Of a stretch of DNA of 64,000 bases, positions 43,255 through 51,606 are shown piece after piece. Origin of the DNA: CAVUAA01 sp963739345 (lineage in GTDB: Bacteria; Chlamydiota; Chlamydiia; Chlamydiales; JAFEGQ01). Both the position numbers and the translations under genes were made by a program. Below the pieces are notes generated by a model, which saw only the letters and a list, made by a program, of their open reading frames with translations, was not told the DNA's origin and did not search any database. How positions within the stretch are numbered: the first letter of the stretch is position 1; each line of letters starts with the position of its first letter. The stretch lies in NCBI GenBank assembly GCA_963739345.1, contig CAVUAA010000001.1:744001-808000 (forward strand), read 5' to 3'.

Positions 43255-45714
43255 ATGGAGTGGCGACGGGATCCGGCCAACCGGAAAGCCTACGCCGTCG
43301 ACGCCTCCATCTTTGAAATCGAACCAGAAGCGATCTGCATCCCCCGCTCCACCGCCGACATCGTTGAAGCGGTGCTCTACGCCAAAGAACACGATCTCCC
43401 CATCTCCGCTCGAGGTGCCGCCACCGGTATCGCCGGCGGCTGCCTCACCGATGGCATCCTCATCGACACCTCCCAGCACCTCGATCAAATCCTCGAAATC
43501 AACCCCGACGAAAAATGGGCCCGCGTCCAGCCCGGCGTCGTCCAGGACACCCTCAACGAAGCGGTAGCTCCACACGGCCTCCGCCTCGGCCCCGACACCT
43601 CCACTGGCAACCGGGCCACCATCGGCGGCATGGTGGCCAACAACTCCTCCGGCGCCCACAGCCTCCGCTGGGGGACCATGATCGACCACATCCTCGACGT
43701 CCAACTCGTCCTCGCTAGCGGCGACGTCGTCTGGATGTCCACCCTCGACATCGACATCCCCAAACTCGACGGCTTCCCAGAGGTGGCCAAAAGCTCCATG
43801 GGCTACCTCCTCGACCGTGCACAAGGGAATCCCGCCCGCCTCGCCGCCGGCAGCGAAGGGACCCTCGGCATCATCTCAGAAGTGAAGCTCTCCCTCGTCG
43901 ACCTCCCCGCCTCCACCTCTCTCGTTCTCCACACCTATCCCTCCATCGAAGCCGCCGCAGACGACATCCCCCGCCTCCTCGAGACCACTCCCATGGCGCT
44001 CGAGATGATCGACCGCCAGATCATCGAGCTCGGCCGCCTCTCCCCCACCATGCGGGGCAAGCTCGACTGGCTCCCCCCAGATGCGGGCGCTCTCCTCGTC
44101 GCCGAATATGAGGAGCCCGTTGGTACTCCCCTCCCATCCGACCAAACTGAAAATGTTTGGGCTCTGCGCAAATCAGGGGTCGGCCTCCTCATGTCCCGCC
44201 GCGCCTACAGCCGCGCCGTCGCCTTCATCGAAGACCTCGCCGTCCCCATCGCCTCCCTCTCCCCCTTCCTGTCTGACTTGCGAAAGCTTCTAACAAAGTA
44301 CAATCGAGAAGCTGGCATCTACGGCCACGCCGGCGTCGGCGCCCTCCACGTCCGCCCCTTCTTCGACCTGCGAAAGAGCGGTGAACAAGAGACCATGCAA
44401 CAGCTCCTCGACGAGACCGCCCATCTCATCAAACGGTACAAGGGAACCCTCACCGCCGAACATGGCGACGGCCTCATCCGCTCCCACCTCAACCCCATCC
44501 TCTTCCCTCCCCCCGTTCTCGAAGCGATGCAAAAGCTCAAAACCACCCTCGACCCCGATAACCGGATGAGCCCCGGCATCATCCTCGGCGGCAAGCTCCC
44601 CATCGACCGCCTCCGCCACACACCCCTCTCCCTCCCCTTCAAACCCGCCCTCAACTGGGACAAAGAGGGAGGCTTTGAGCTTGCCGTCGACATGTGCAAC
44701 GGCAACGGACGCTGCCGCCAAAAAGATGGCCTCATGTGTCCCACCTTCCACGCCCACCACGACGAGTTCCACACCACCCGTGCTCGTGCACAAGCACTCA
44801 AAGGGCTCCTTCAAGGGAAACTGGATCCCAAACACTTTGGCGACGTCCTCGATCTCTGCATCAGCTGCAAAGGGTGCAAAACCGGCTGCCCCTCTGAAGT
44901 GGACATGGCCAAAATGAAGTCCGAATACCTCCACCAATACCACCGTCACACCCTCCGCGACCGCCTCTTCGCCAATGCAAGTCCCCTCCTCCGCCTCGCC
45001 AACTTCTACAAACGCCCCTTCTCTAAATCGGTCCACCCCACTCCCTCCTCCAAAAAAGTAGTCCTCTTCTCTGACACCTTCACCGAGTTTCAACACCACG
45101 CCATCGGCCACTCCGCCCACTCCCTCCTCACCCGCCTTGGCTACGAAGTGATCGTCCCCCCCTACCGCTGCTGCGGCCGACCCCTCATCTCCAAGGGCTT
45201 TCTCACCAAAGCCAAAAAAACAGCCCGCCGCCTCATCGACTCCCTCGCCCCCTACGCCCACCTACCTATCGTCAGCCTCGAACCCAGCTGCCTTTCCGCC
45301 CTCAACGACGACATCCCCGACCTCATCGACGCCCCCTCCCTTAACGCCCTCACCCTCGAAGAGTTCCTCCTCCCCCACGCTCACCAGCTCACAGCGCCTC
45401 CCGACGTCCACGTCCACGTCCACTGCCACCAAAAAGCGCTCCTTGGCCCAAAACCCACCCTCGATCTCCTCTCTGCAATCCCCGGAACCACCCCCCACCT
45501 CCTCGAAGCCAGCTGCTGCGGCATGGCCGGCAGCTTTGGCTACGAGCACCCCAAGTTCAGCCTCGCCATCGGCGAGCGCCACCTCTTCCCCCAGATCCGA
45601 GCCCTCCCCGAAGGTGCTCCCCTTCTCGCCTCCGGCACCTCCTGCCGCACGCAAATTACACGCGCGTGCTCCCACACCTCCACACACCTCTCCCAACTCC
45701 TTGACATTCAATAG
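43255..45714 (+). CDS. FAD-linked oxidase fused to Fe-S/CCG domain (YdiJ/GlcD-GlpC type)
   Basis: 819 residues from ATG 43255. Residues 1-500: FAD_binding_4 and linked oxidase (ISARGAATGIAGGCL, GPDTSTGNRATIGGMVANNSSG, AAGSEGTLGIISEVKLSLVD, TAEHGDGLIRS). Residues about 500-620: iron-sulfur section (CNGNGRCRQKDGLMCP, CISCKGCKTGCPSEVDMAK). C-terminus: two CCG domains (YRCCGRPLISKG, SCCGMAGSFGYEHPKF). Such proteins oxidise 2-hydroxy acids (D-lactate, glycolate or D-2-hydroxyglutarate) and pass electrons to the quinone pool. It follows astB by 2 bases, suggesting a link to glutamate-derived carbon, but the substrate is unknown. Confidence 0.93.
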   Translation: MEWRRDPANRKAYAVDASIFEIEPEAICIPRSTADIVEAVLYAKEHDLPISARGAATGIAGGCLTDGILIDTSQHLDQILEINPDEKWARVQPGVVQDTLNEAVAPHGLRLGPDTSTGNRATIGGMVANNSSGAHSLRWGTMIDHILDVQLVLASGDVVWMSTLDIDIPKLDGFPEVAKSSMGYLLDRAQGNPARLAAGSEGTLGIISEVKLSLVDLPASTSLVLHTYPSIEAAADDIPRLLETTPMALEMIDRQIIELGRLSPTMRGKLDWLPPDAGALLVAEYEEPVGTPLPSDQTENVWALRKSGVGLLMSRRAYSRAVAFIEDLAVPIASLSPFLSDLRKLLTKYNREAGIYGHAGVGALHVRPFFDLRKSGEQETMQQLLDETAHLIKRYKGTLTAEHGDGLIRSHLNPILFPPPVLEAMQKLKTTLDPDNRMSPGIILGGKLPIDRLRHTPLSLPFKPALNWDKEGGFELAVDMCNGNGRCRQKDGLMCPTFHAHHDEFHTTRARAQALKGLLQGKLDPKHFGDVLDLCISCKGCKTGCPSEVDMAKMKSEYLHQYHRHTLRDRLFANASPLLRLANFYKRPFSKSVHPTPSSKKVVLFSDTFTEFQHHAIGHSAHSLLTRLGYEVIVPPYRCCGRPLISKGFLTKAKKTARRLIDSLAPYAHLPIVSLEPSCLSALNDDIPDLIDAPSLNALTLEEFLLPHAHQLTAPPDVHVHVHCHQKALLGPKPTLDLLSAIPGTTPHLLEASCCGMAGSFGYEHPKFSLAIGERHLFPQIRALPEGAPLLASGTSCRTQITRACSHTSTHLSQLLDIQ

Positions 45715-45739
45715 TTAAACGCAAACGCTTAAAGATTGC

Positions 45740-45745
45740 TATAAT
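45740..45745 (+). promoter_or_regulatory. Candidate -10 element for the OTU protease gene
   Basis: TATAAT in an AT-rich stretch, 18 bases before the first ATG (45763); a weak TTAAAC at 45715-45720 is 19 bases upstream of it. This is the only AT-rich gap between the AST operon and the OTU gene, and implies separate expression. Confidence 0.35.
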
Positions 45746-45762
45746 ATTAGCTTTCAGGCATA

Positions 45763-46965
45763 ATGTGTGCCATGATTACACCGACGCAAGGCGTTACACA
45801 CTTCATCGTCCCGGCCATCATCGCTGTGGCGGTCCACAAGATCACGCAGAGTAATAGCGCAACTATCGCCACGTTCATTGGCGGGATGGGCGTTGCTGCC
45901 GGCTTCCACCATCGTCCCAAGACGACAGCCAAGGTACTCGCTGTTACCACCACTTCCCTTGCTGCCGGCACCCTCCTCTTTCTCGCCTCCGAAAAGATTG
46001 AAGCATCGGTCCCTTTCGGCGGCGTCGCCGGCTTCGGCCTCGCCATCCTCTGGCCCACCACCACTGAGACCAGCGGGTCCGAAGGCCTCAACCCCACCCA
46101 GGTCCTCGTCCATAAAGATCTGAAGGATCTAACAAAAAGTATCGATACCCTTCTGAATGAAGAGATCACCCAAGACTCTGTGGACCGCGTCTACTATACC
46201 GCGACGGAATACAAAAGCCAATTCGATGTGCTGGTAAAGATAGAATACCCGAACGAGGAATTATCTCAATACCTGGAGGGTTGCCTTAAGCTCATCATCG
46301 ACCAGTGTACCGGGTGGGACAATGCACACAAGAAGCAAAAGCAGATCAACCAAGACAATCTGAATGATCAGGCGATGCGAGTGGAGCTGGAAAAGGAGTT
46401 TCGCTTTGTGGAGGTCGCTGATGACGGCAGCTGTCTCGCCCATGCAGTCATTGCTTCTTTGGAGAATACAGAGATTGATGTTGAACAGGTCCGTTCAGAA
46501 ATTCAGTCCTATATCTGTGACGAGAAGTACAAAGATGAAAAACTCGATGTCGATACTGAAAAATTCGATGTCGATAATGCGATCCTGTGGAGTCTATACT
46601 CCGCCCAGATGGCTATTCAAGATGGTGAGAACGGCAAGGTTGCCCAACTCATTCGCGCTAAGTACAAAGACAACAACTGGCGCGCTTTTTCCTGCGGAGA
46701 TGAGAACCGCAAGCTCTATGCCGAAGCGGTTATAGATCTAACCCACTGGTTTTGCCAAGGAGACCTCCCTATTATCGCAAGGGCCCTGAACATCAACATT
46801 GGCGTGTATACGGGAAAACCAGTACTCAATAACGATAGGGTCGTGCTGAACCTGGAAAATGATTGTTTCCGGTGCCAAAAGCATAAGCAGGCCCCGTGGG
46901 CCTACTTATGGCTCGAACAGGGTAAAGCGCACTACTGGGGCCTCAAGCCGAAGAAAGAAGTCTAA
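45763..46965 (+). CDS. OTU-type cysteine protease with N-terminal membrane hairpin (probable effector)
   Basis: 400 residues. Residues about 8-100 hold hydrophobic segments (FIVPAIIAVAVHKI, ATIATFIGGMGVAAGF, VLAVTTTSLAAGTLLFLA, FGGVAGFGLAILW). After a helical linker the OTU catalytic block FVEVADDGSCLAHAVIASLE appears near residue 210, with Asp-x-Gly-x-x-Cys, and the His of the motif is in GKAHYWGL at the C-terminus. A middle helix-rich part includes LPIIARALNINIGVY, typical before the last strands. OTU proteases cleave ubiquitin; a bacterial one with membrane hairpin suggests a host-directed, membrane-anchored deubiquitinase. The second half is less GC-rich than neighbours. An ATG at 45772 is an alternative start. 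Confidence 0.85.
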   Translation: MCAMITPTQGVTHFIVPAIIAVAVHKITQSNSATIATFIGGMGVAAGFHHRPKTTAKVLAVTTTSLAAGTLLFLASEKIEASVPFGGVAGFGLAILWPTTTETSGSEGLNPTQVLVHKDLKDLTKSIDTLLNEEITQDSVDRVYYTATEYKSQFDVLVKIEYPNEELSQYLEGCLKLIIDQCTGWDNAHKKQKQINQDNLNDQAMRVELEKEFRFVEVADDGSCLAHAVIASLENTEIDVEQVRSEIQSYICDEKYKDEKLDVDTEKFDVDNAILWSLYSAQMAIQDGENGKVAQLIRAKYKDNNWRAFSCGDENRKLYAEAVIDLTHWFCQGDLPIIARALNINIGVYTGKPVLNNDRVVLNLENDCFRCQKHKQAPWAYLWLEQGKAHYWGLKPKKEV

Positions 46966-48335
46966 GCACCACCCAAGTCAGCTGATAGGTCGCGCGGGTC
47001 TGTGGCGCGGATGATATAACTCACATTCTGCTGATTGAACCCCTTGAAACCATCCCGTCTCTGAAGATTCTCCAGGTGGCTGCCGACAGCTCCCTTGTCT
47101 AAGAAGGTCTTGGCCTGCTCCTCAGTGATTGAACCCACCTTGAGCAGGTGCCGTATACGGTGAGCTGAAACGTTCCACTGCTCAGCTTGAGTGAACGCCT
47201 GTTTGAGGTGGTCGAAGTTGGAGAAGGGCTCCATCATGCCGATGCCATACTGAGAGAGATCGGCCGTCAGGTCATCGAAATAGAACTGAGCTTCTAGGTG
47301 GTGCATGCCAGCAGAAAGGATAGAGTCACCGTGAAGGCCACACCAGAGGCCAACGGTTCCGAGTGCATCATGTGGTTCAAGCGTGTGGTGGGCGAAGTCG
47401 ATTTCGACTTCATTTGGGGCCAGGTCAACATCGAGGAAGAGGACGAGTCCCGCATTGGGATTCTCCATCACCTGTGCTCCCCAGCCCGCCTCCTCGCCGG
47501 CGTAGAACCGCTCACGGCAGTGAAATCCCAGAAGTTCAAAAAGGGAAACAAGGTCGGGAAAGAGCTGACGTGAGCTTCTAAATGTGTGATGATCGTGATT
47601 GGCCCATCCCATCCCCACACGATCTTGGCGCGCCTTCTGCACCTCTGCCGCCCGGTTGCGCGACTGCCAGTATTCTCTCTCCACCTCGCAGACGAGGTGA
47701 GCAGCCATGTCGCGGCCAACCAGATCGATCATCTCCTGCGCCCGCTGAATCGAGACCTTAAGCGCCTCCTCCTGATCTTCCCAATGTCTTGGTCTGGTGC
47801 ACCACCGCTCACGAGCGTGAAAATAGCGCCCCATCTGCTCAGCTTCTGGGTAGGTGGGCTCAATCGTCCGGGTCCCCCGTCTCTCCTCAACCCACAGCTC
47901 CACACCGTTTTCTACCGCTACACTACATCGGCGATACCCGCTAAACGGTGCACCTTCAATCGCAGCTGACAGTCCCCTCAACTGCAAGAAGTAGGGAATC
48001 GAATCCACCTTTAGCGAAATGCCATGCAGCCTAAACTTTTCAGGATCATGGAGCACCACTCTGGGCAGCTGCGCCCTTGGATGCCACCAGAGCTGATAGC
48101 CATCCACCTCTTCTTCAACCTCAAACCCTGCAGCCTTAACCTTCTCCTCTTCCACATCCGTGTACTCCACACCGATGTGGTCGGTCCAATCGAGCAATCT
48201 GGAGCTCGTCTCATGGTGGAGCCTCTCGCTTAACCGCCGCAACACCTTATTATGAGAGACATAGTCCCGCACACGCCCCAGCAGATACTCTTCAGCTGCC
48301 GCATGCCTTTCCCATAGAAACGCCTCTTGCTCCAT
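46962..48335 (-). CDS. Unknown conserved-looking protein, 457 residues
   Basis: Not recognised. Soluble, rich in aromatic residues, His and Arg. Distinct blocks: YQLWWHPRAQLPRVVLHD, a central helical stretch (EYWQSRNRAAEVQKARQDRV), GMGWANHDHHTFRSSR, CRERFYAGEEAGWGAQVM, then AGLVLFLDVDLAPNEVEIDF. The many invariant-looking His/Asp/Glu clusters (NHDHH, EIDFAHH, LEAQFYFDD) suggest a metal-dependent or hydrolytic enzyme, but no family signature is met. It is convergent with the OTU gene (4-base overlap). No signal peptide or membrane helix. Confidence 0.8.
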   Translation of the reverse strand: MEQEAFLWERHAAAEEYLLGRVRDYVSHNKVLRRLSERLHHETSSRLLDWTDHIGVEYTDVEEEKVKAAGFEVEEEVDGYQLWWHPRAQLPRVVLHDPEKFRLHGISLKVDSIPYFLQLRGLSAAIEGAPFSGYRRCSVAVENGVELWVEERRGTRTIEPTYPEAEQMGRYFHARERWCTRPRHWEDQEEALKVSIQRAQEMIDLVGRDMAAHLVCEVEREYWQSRNRAAEVQKARQDRVGMGWANHDHHTFRSSRQLFPDLVSLFELLGFHCRERFYAGEEAGWGAQVMENPNAGLVLFLDVDLAPNEVEIDFAHHTLEPHDALGTVGLWCGLHGDSILSAGMHHLEAQFYFDDLTADLSQYGIGMMEPFSNFDHLKQAFTQAEQWNVSAHRIRHLLKVGSITEEQAKTFLDKGAVGSHLENLQRRDGFKGFNQQNVSYIIRATDPRDLSADLGGA

Positions 48336-48417
48336 CCTTCACTCCTAATCAATACGTAACTCCCCGTCATAGGCGCCTCCACCCCAAAAATCAAATCTTT
48401 TTTTGACACGCCCAGCC

Positions 48418-48458
48418 AAATTGTCACAATTGGGGACTGTCCCAGAATGTGACAATTT
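48418..48458. repeat. Palindromic intergenic repeat, copy 2 (reverse of 4482-4525)
   Basis: The 37-base core ATTGTCACAATTGGGGACTG..GACAAT is the exact reverse complement of the copy at 4484-4523. It lies after the heptose kinase gene and before the start of the 457-residue gene, consistent with a terminator-type position. Confidence 0.85.
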
Positions 48459-48479
48459 AGAGGGGGGCGGGGAAAAGAA

Positions 48480-49415
48480 CTAAGAAACGGTCTGTAAAGA
48501 AAGCTCTCTAAGGGAGATGCGGGCGCAGCCGAAGCGGGCGACGGCGAGAGCGGCGGCCCGGTTGGCAAGCTCAACGGCCTCCTCGGTGGGGAAGCGGTTA
48601 GCAAGGGCGGCGGCGAGGACGGCGAGGACGGTGTCGCCGGCTCCTGTGACGTCGCGCACTTCAAGCGCTTGGACGGGGAAATCGACGGGGTCGATGTCGG
48701 AGCGGAAGAGGGTCATTCCCTTCTCAGAGCGGGTGATGAGGAGGGCGTCGACGGAGAGAAGGAGCTGAGCTGCCACTTGGTCAAGGGTCGCCTCGTGGCC
48801 AAGGCCTGCAGCTTCGGTCGCCTCGTGGACGTTGGGCTTAAGGAGGGTGGCGCCCGCATAGCGGGAGATGTCTCGCCCCTTGGGGTCGACGAGGATGGGG
48901 ATGGAGGCGGCGCGGGCTGCAGCGATGAGGGTTTGGAGGAAGGAGGGGGTACAAAAGCCTTTGCCGTAGTCTGAGATGGCGATGAGGTCAATGCCGGCGA
49001 GAATCTCAGGAAGGCGCGCTTCAAAGGCGTGCTCAAGCGGGAGAGGGAGGGGGCGGATCTGCTCCTGGTCAAGACGCATCACTTGTTGGCCACTGGCAAT
49101 GAGCCGATTCTTGACGGGGGTGGGGGTGGTCTCGTCGATGACAATAGCGTTGGTGTCAATTCCCTCCCGGTCGAGCTCGCGACGGAGAGTCTCCCCGGGG
49201 GCGTCATTGCCAACCCGGCCAAGGAGGCGGACGCTTTGACCGAGAGAGACGAGGTTGAGGGCAGCGTTGCCAGCTCCCCCAGGACGCGACTCTTGCCGTT
49301 GCGGCGTGAGAATGGGAACGGGCGCCTCAGGCGAGATACGGCGGATCGACCCGTAGGTGTACTGATCAAGCATCAAGTCACCAACAAGTAGGATGTTCCG
49401 CTTTTCGAGTGTCAC
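48480..49415 (-). CDS. D-glycero-beta-D-manno-heptose-7-phosphate kinase (HldE kinase domain only)
   Basis: PfkB-family kinase of ADP-heptose synthesis. 311 residues: ILLVGDLMLDQYTYGSIRRISPEAPVPIL, SRPGGAGNAALNLVSLG, LDQEQIRPLP, ISDYGKGF, LLKPNVHEATEAAG, LLITRSEKGM and DVTGAGDTVLAVLAAAL are the kinase signatures. The cytidylyl/adenylyltransferase domain of bifunctional HldE is absent, so that step must be encoded elsewhere. The start overlaps hldD by 4 bases; together they supply heptose for lipopolysaccharide inner core. Confidence 0.93.
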   Translation of the reverse strand: MTLEKRNILLVGDLMLDQYTYGSIRRISPEAPVPILTPQRQESRPGGAGNAALNLVSLGQSVRLLGRVGNDAPGETLRRELDREGIDTNAIVIDETTPTPVKNRLIASGQQVMRLDQEQIRPLPLPLEHAFEARLPEILAGIDLIAISDYGKGFCTPSFLQTLIAAARAASIPILVDPKGRDISRYAGATLLKPNVHEATEAAGLGHEATLDQVAAQLLLSVDALLITRSEKGMTLFRSDIDPVDFPVQALEVRDVTGAGDTVLAVLAAALANRFPTEEAVELANRAAALAVARFGCARISLRELSLQTVS

Positions 49416-50410
49416 GCGAGTGCCTGTGCCTCTTGTCCGATAAGTGAATTGCGAACGTAGTCGTTGACGGCCGACTCAATCGACGTGGTCTCGAGCGCGA
49501 AATGGTTGCTGTACTTGGTCATGTCCGCACACGTGTAGTTTTGATACTTGCCGAGGAGGTCTTCAGGCATTTCGATGTACTGGATCTTCTCAGGAATCTC
49601 GAGTGCGGCAAACACCGCTTTGGCCAGCTGGTTCCAGGTGGTTGGCTCGCCGCGGCCAATGTTAAAAATCCCGCCAAGCTCGTTGGTGAGGAAGTCGGCG
49701 GTCATGTGGACAGCATCATTGACGTAGATGTGGTCACGCTGCTGCTCTCCGTCGGCAAAGTGGGCCGGATCAGACGACTTAAAGAGGCGAAGCGGTTCTC
49801 CATCGAGCGCCTGTGTCACCCACTTGGGAACAACTGAGGCCATCCGTCCTTTGTGCAGCTCATTGGGCCCAAAGACGTTGAAGTATTTGAGTCCAACGAC
49901 CTCGTCCAAGAGCCCCTGCTGCTTGACCCAGAGGTCAACGAGATGCTTGGAGTATCCATAAAGGTTGAGCGGTCGCAAGCTCTCTAGCTTGTCATGCGCA
50001 TCGGAGAACCCTTGTGAGCCGTCGCCGTAGGTGGCGGCTGAACTTGCATAGATGAACCGAATCTGGTTGTGGAGAGCATATTCTGCTAGCTCCAGCGTGT
50101 AACGGTAGTTGTTCTCGAGGAGGAAGTCGCCGTCGGTTTCGACGGTATCGGAGCAGGCGCCTAGGTGAATGACCGCCTGGATCTCACTCTCTCTCCCCTC
50201 AAGCCAATCAAAAAGACCCTGGATCGGGACGATCTCGCTAAAAAGCGTCCCGACCAGGTTGTGCCACTTGTAGCCGCTCCCAAGGTCGTCGACGACAATG
50301 ATGTTGGAAAAGCCTCGATCATTGAGATGGCGGACCATCTGCGATCCAATAAAGCCGGCTCCGCCGGTCAGAACAATCAACTTGTCATCGGCGATTTGTT
50401 TTGCGCTCAT
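49412..50410 (-). CDS. hldD: ADP-L-glycero-D-manno-heptose-6-epimerase
   Basis: Short-chain dehydrogenase-type epimerase. ATG at 50410 is chosen because GAGGAG precedes it; the upstream extension overlaps rplI. VLTGGAGFIGSQMVRHLND is the NADP site, GACSDTVETDGDFLLENNY the family signature, YASSAATYGDGSQGF and YGYSKHLVDLW the catalytic S-Y-K region; NVFGPNELHKGRMASV and HIYVNDAVHMTADFL follow. 332 residues. Downstream of rplI with 1 base between stop and start, so it shares the ribosomal transcript. Confidence 0.96.
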   Translation of the reverse strand: MSAKQIADDKLIVLTGGAGFIGSQMVRHLNDRGFSNIIVVDDLGSGYKWHNLVGTLFSEIVPIQGLFDWLEGRESEIQAVIHLGACSDTVETDGDFLLENNYRYTLELAEYALHNQIRFIYASSAATYGDGSQGFSDAHDKLESLRPLNLYGYSKHLVDLWVKQQGLLDEVVGLKYFNVFGPNELHKGRMASVVPKWVTQALDGEPLRLFKSSDPAHFADGEQQRDHIYVNDAVHMTADFLTNELGGIFNIGRGEPTTWNQLAKAVFAALEIPEKIQYIEMPEDLLGKYQNYTCADMTKYSNHFALETTSIESAVNDYVRNSLIGQEAQALA

Positions 50411-50411
50411 G

Positions 50412-50981
50412 CTACTCCTCTTCGGTCTTTGTGAGCTCCTCTTCAACTACCGCCTCAATCGGCGCGACAACTTCTGCCGCTTCGGCCGGTAGCTCGTCCA
50501 TCCCTTCTGGAATGACTTTAAGCTTAAAGGTACACTCGACACCCTCTTTGAGCTTTAGGGGAATTTCGTGCAAGCCGACGGTACGAATCGGCTGACCGAT
50601 CCGAACGAAGGTGCGCTCAATGTTGATCCCTTCACGGGCCAACACCTCAACAATGTCAGCCGCTGAAACCGATCCATACATGTGATTGTCGGTATCAACT
50701 TTCACATGCGTTTCAAGGGTCAACGCTGAAACCTGCGTAGCCAACTCTTGCGAGATGGTCCGGTCAACGCCTGCCTGCTTCTCTCGCTCTGCTTTGAGTT
50801 GTTCCTGCTGACGGAGCGCGTTGGACTCTGCGATGAGAGCCCGCTTCTGTGGAACGAGAAAGTTACGAGCAAAACCGGGCTTGGCTTCGACAACTTCCCC
50901 TTTCCGTCCCAACCCGTGCACATCTTCAAGAAGAAGAAGGGCAATGGTTGATGATTTTTTGTGCTGTGTCTGTGCTGCCAT
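50412..50981 (-). CDS. rplI: 50S ribosomal protein L9 with acidic C-terminal extension
   Basis: TIALLLLEDVHGLGRKGEVVEAKPGFARNFLVPQKRA is the N-terminal L9 domain, then the long connecting helix and the C-terminal domain (MYGSVSAADIVEVL, IGQPIRTVGLHEIPLKLKEG). At 189 residues it is longer than the ~150 usual because of an N-terminal leader of 14 residues and an acidic tail (EAAEVVAPIEAVVEEELTKT). Confidence 0.96.
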   Translation of the reverse strand: MAAQTQHKKSSTIALLLLEDVHGLGRKGEVVEAKPGFARNFLVPQKRALIAESNALRQQEQLKAEREKQAGVDRTISQELATQVSALTLETHVKVDTDNHMYGSVSAADIVEVLAREGINIERTFVRIGQPIRTVGLHEIPLKLKEGVECTFKLKVIPEGMDELPAEAAEVVAPIEAVVEEELTKTEEE

Positions 50982-50993
50982 TTATCTAATCTC

Positions 50994-51248
50994 CTAGTCT
51001 TCGGCTACGAATGGTAGCAGTCCAATATAGCGTGCGCGACGAATTGCCAACGCCAACTTTCTCTGGTGGCGTGCAGCCACTCCGGTGATTCGCCGAGGCA
51101 AAATTTTTCCCTGCTCGGTGATGAACCGGCGGAGCATTTCGACATCTTTATAGTCGATCACTTTAACACCTGCCGCGGTAAATGGGCAGGCCTTCTGCTT
51201 GCGGGGGCGAGCCTTCCGCTTCGTCAGTTTTCTTTTTGGTTGTACCAT
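50994..51248 (-). CDS. rpsR: 30S ribosomal protein S18
   Basis: 84 residues: KLTKRKARPRKQKACPFTAA, VIDYKDVEMLRRFITEQGKI, LPRRITGVAARHQRKLALAI and RRARYIGLLPFV. Sits between rpsF and rplI as in the standard bacterial and chlamydial order. Confidence 0.98.
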   Translation of the reverse strand: MVQPKRKLTKRKARPRKQKACPFTAAGVKVIDYKDVEMLRRFITEQGKILPRRITGVAARHQRKLALAIRRARYIGLLPFVAED

Positions 51249-51260
51249 TTGGGCTCTCCT

Positions 51261-51605
51261 TTATTGCGCAATGCTGAGCGGCTTAAATTCAATGGTCTCA
51301 CGCACCTCTTCGGCAGTGGTCGTCATCCAACGGATAAGGTCTTCGTTGAGGTGGTAGTCACGCCACAGCTCGTCAATAGCGCTGGTGGGGCTTGTAAAGT
51401 AGAAAATAAAATAGTGTCCTTCCCGCTTCCCTTCCATCTCGTAGGCGAGACGGCGGCGGCCCCAATCGACCACCTTCTTGACCTCTCCACCTTTCTCGCC
51501 AATTTGCGCTTGCAACTTGTCGATTGCTTTCCCACGCGCCTCATCACTGAGGGCTGCGCTGAGAATGTACATCCCTTCGTAGAGCTGCTCTCTCACTTTA
51601 GTCAT
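51261..51605 (-). CDS. rpsF: 30S ribosomal protein S6
   Basis: 114 residues: YEGMYILSAALSDEARGKAI, VKKVVDWGRRRLAYEMEGKR and EGHYFIFYFTSPTSAIDELW. Ends 12 bases before rpsR and starts immediately after the pth stop. Confidence 0.97.
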   Translation of the reverse strand: MTKVREQLYEGMYILSAALSDEARGKAIDKLQAQIGEKGGEVKKVVDWGRRRLAYEMEGKREGHYFIFYFTSPTSAIDELWRDYHLNEDLIRWMTTTAEEVRETIEFKPLSIAQ

Positions 51606-51606
51606 C

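Noticed and set aside
44290..45261. 323-codon minus-strand ORF
   Set aside because: Antisense of the FAD/Fe-S oxidoreductase; Gly/Val/Glu-rich composition is the mirror of C-ending codons, with no family motifs.
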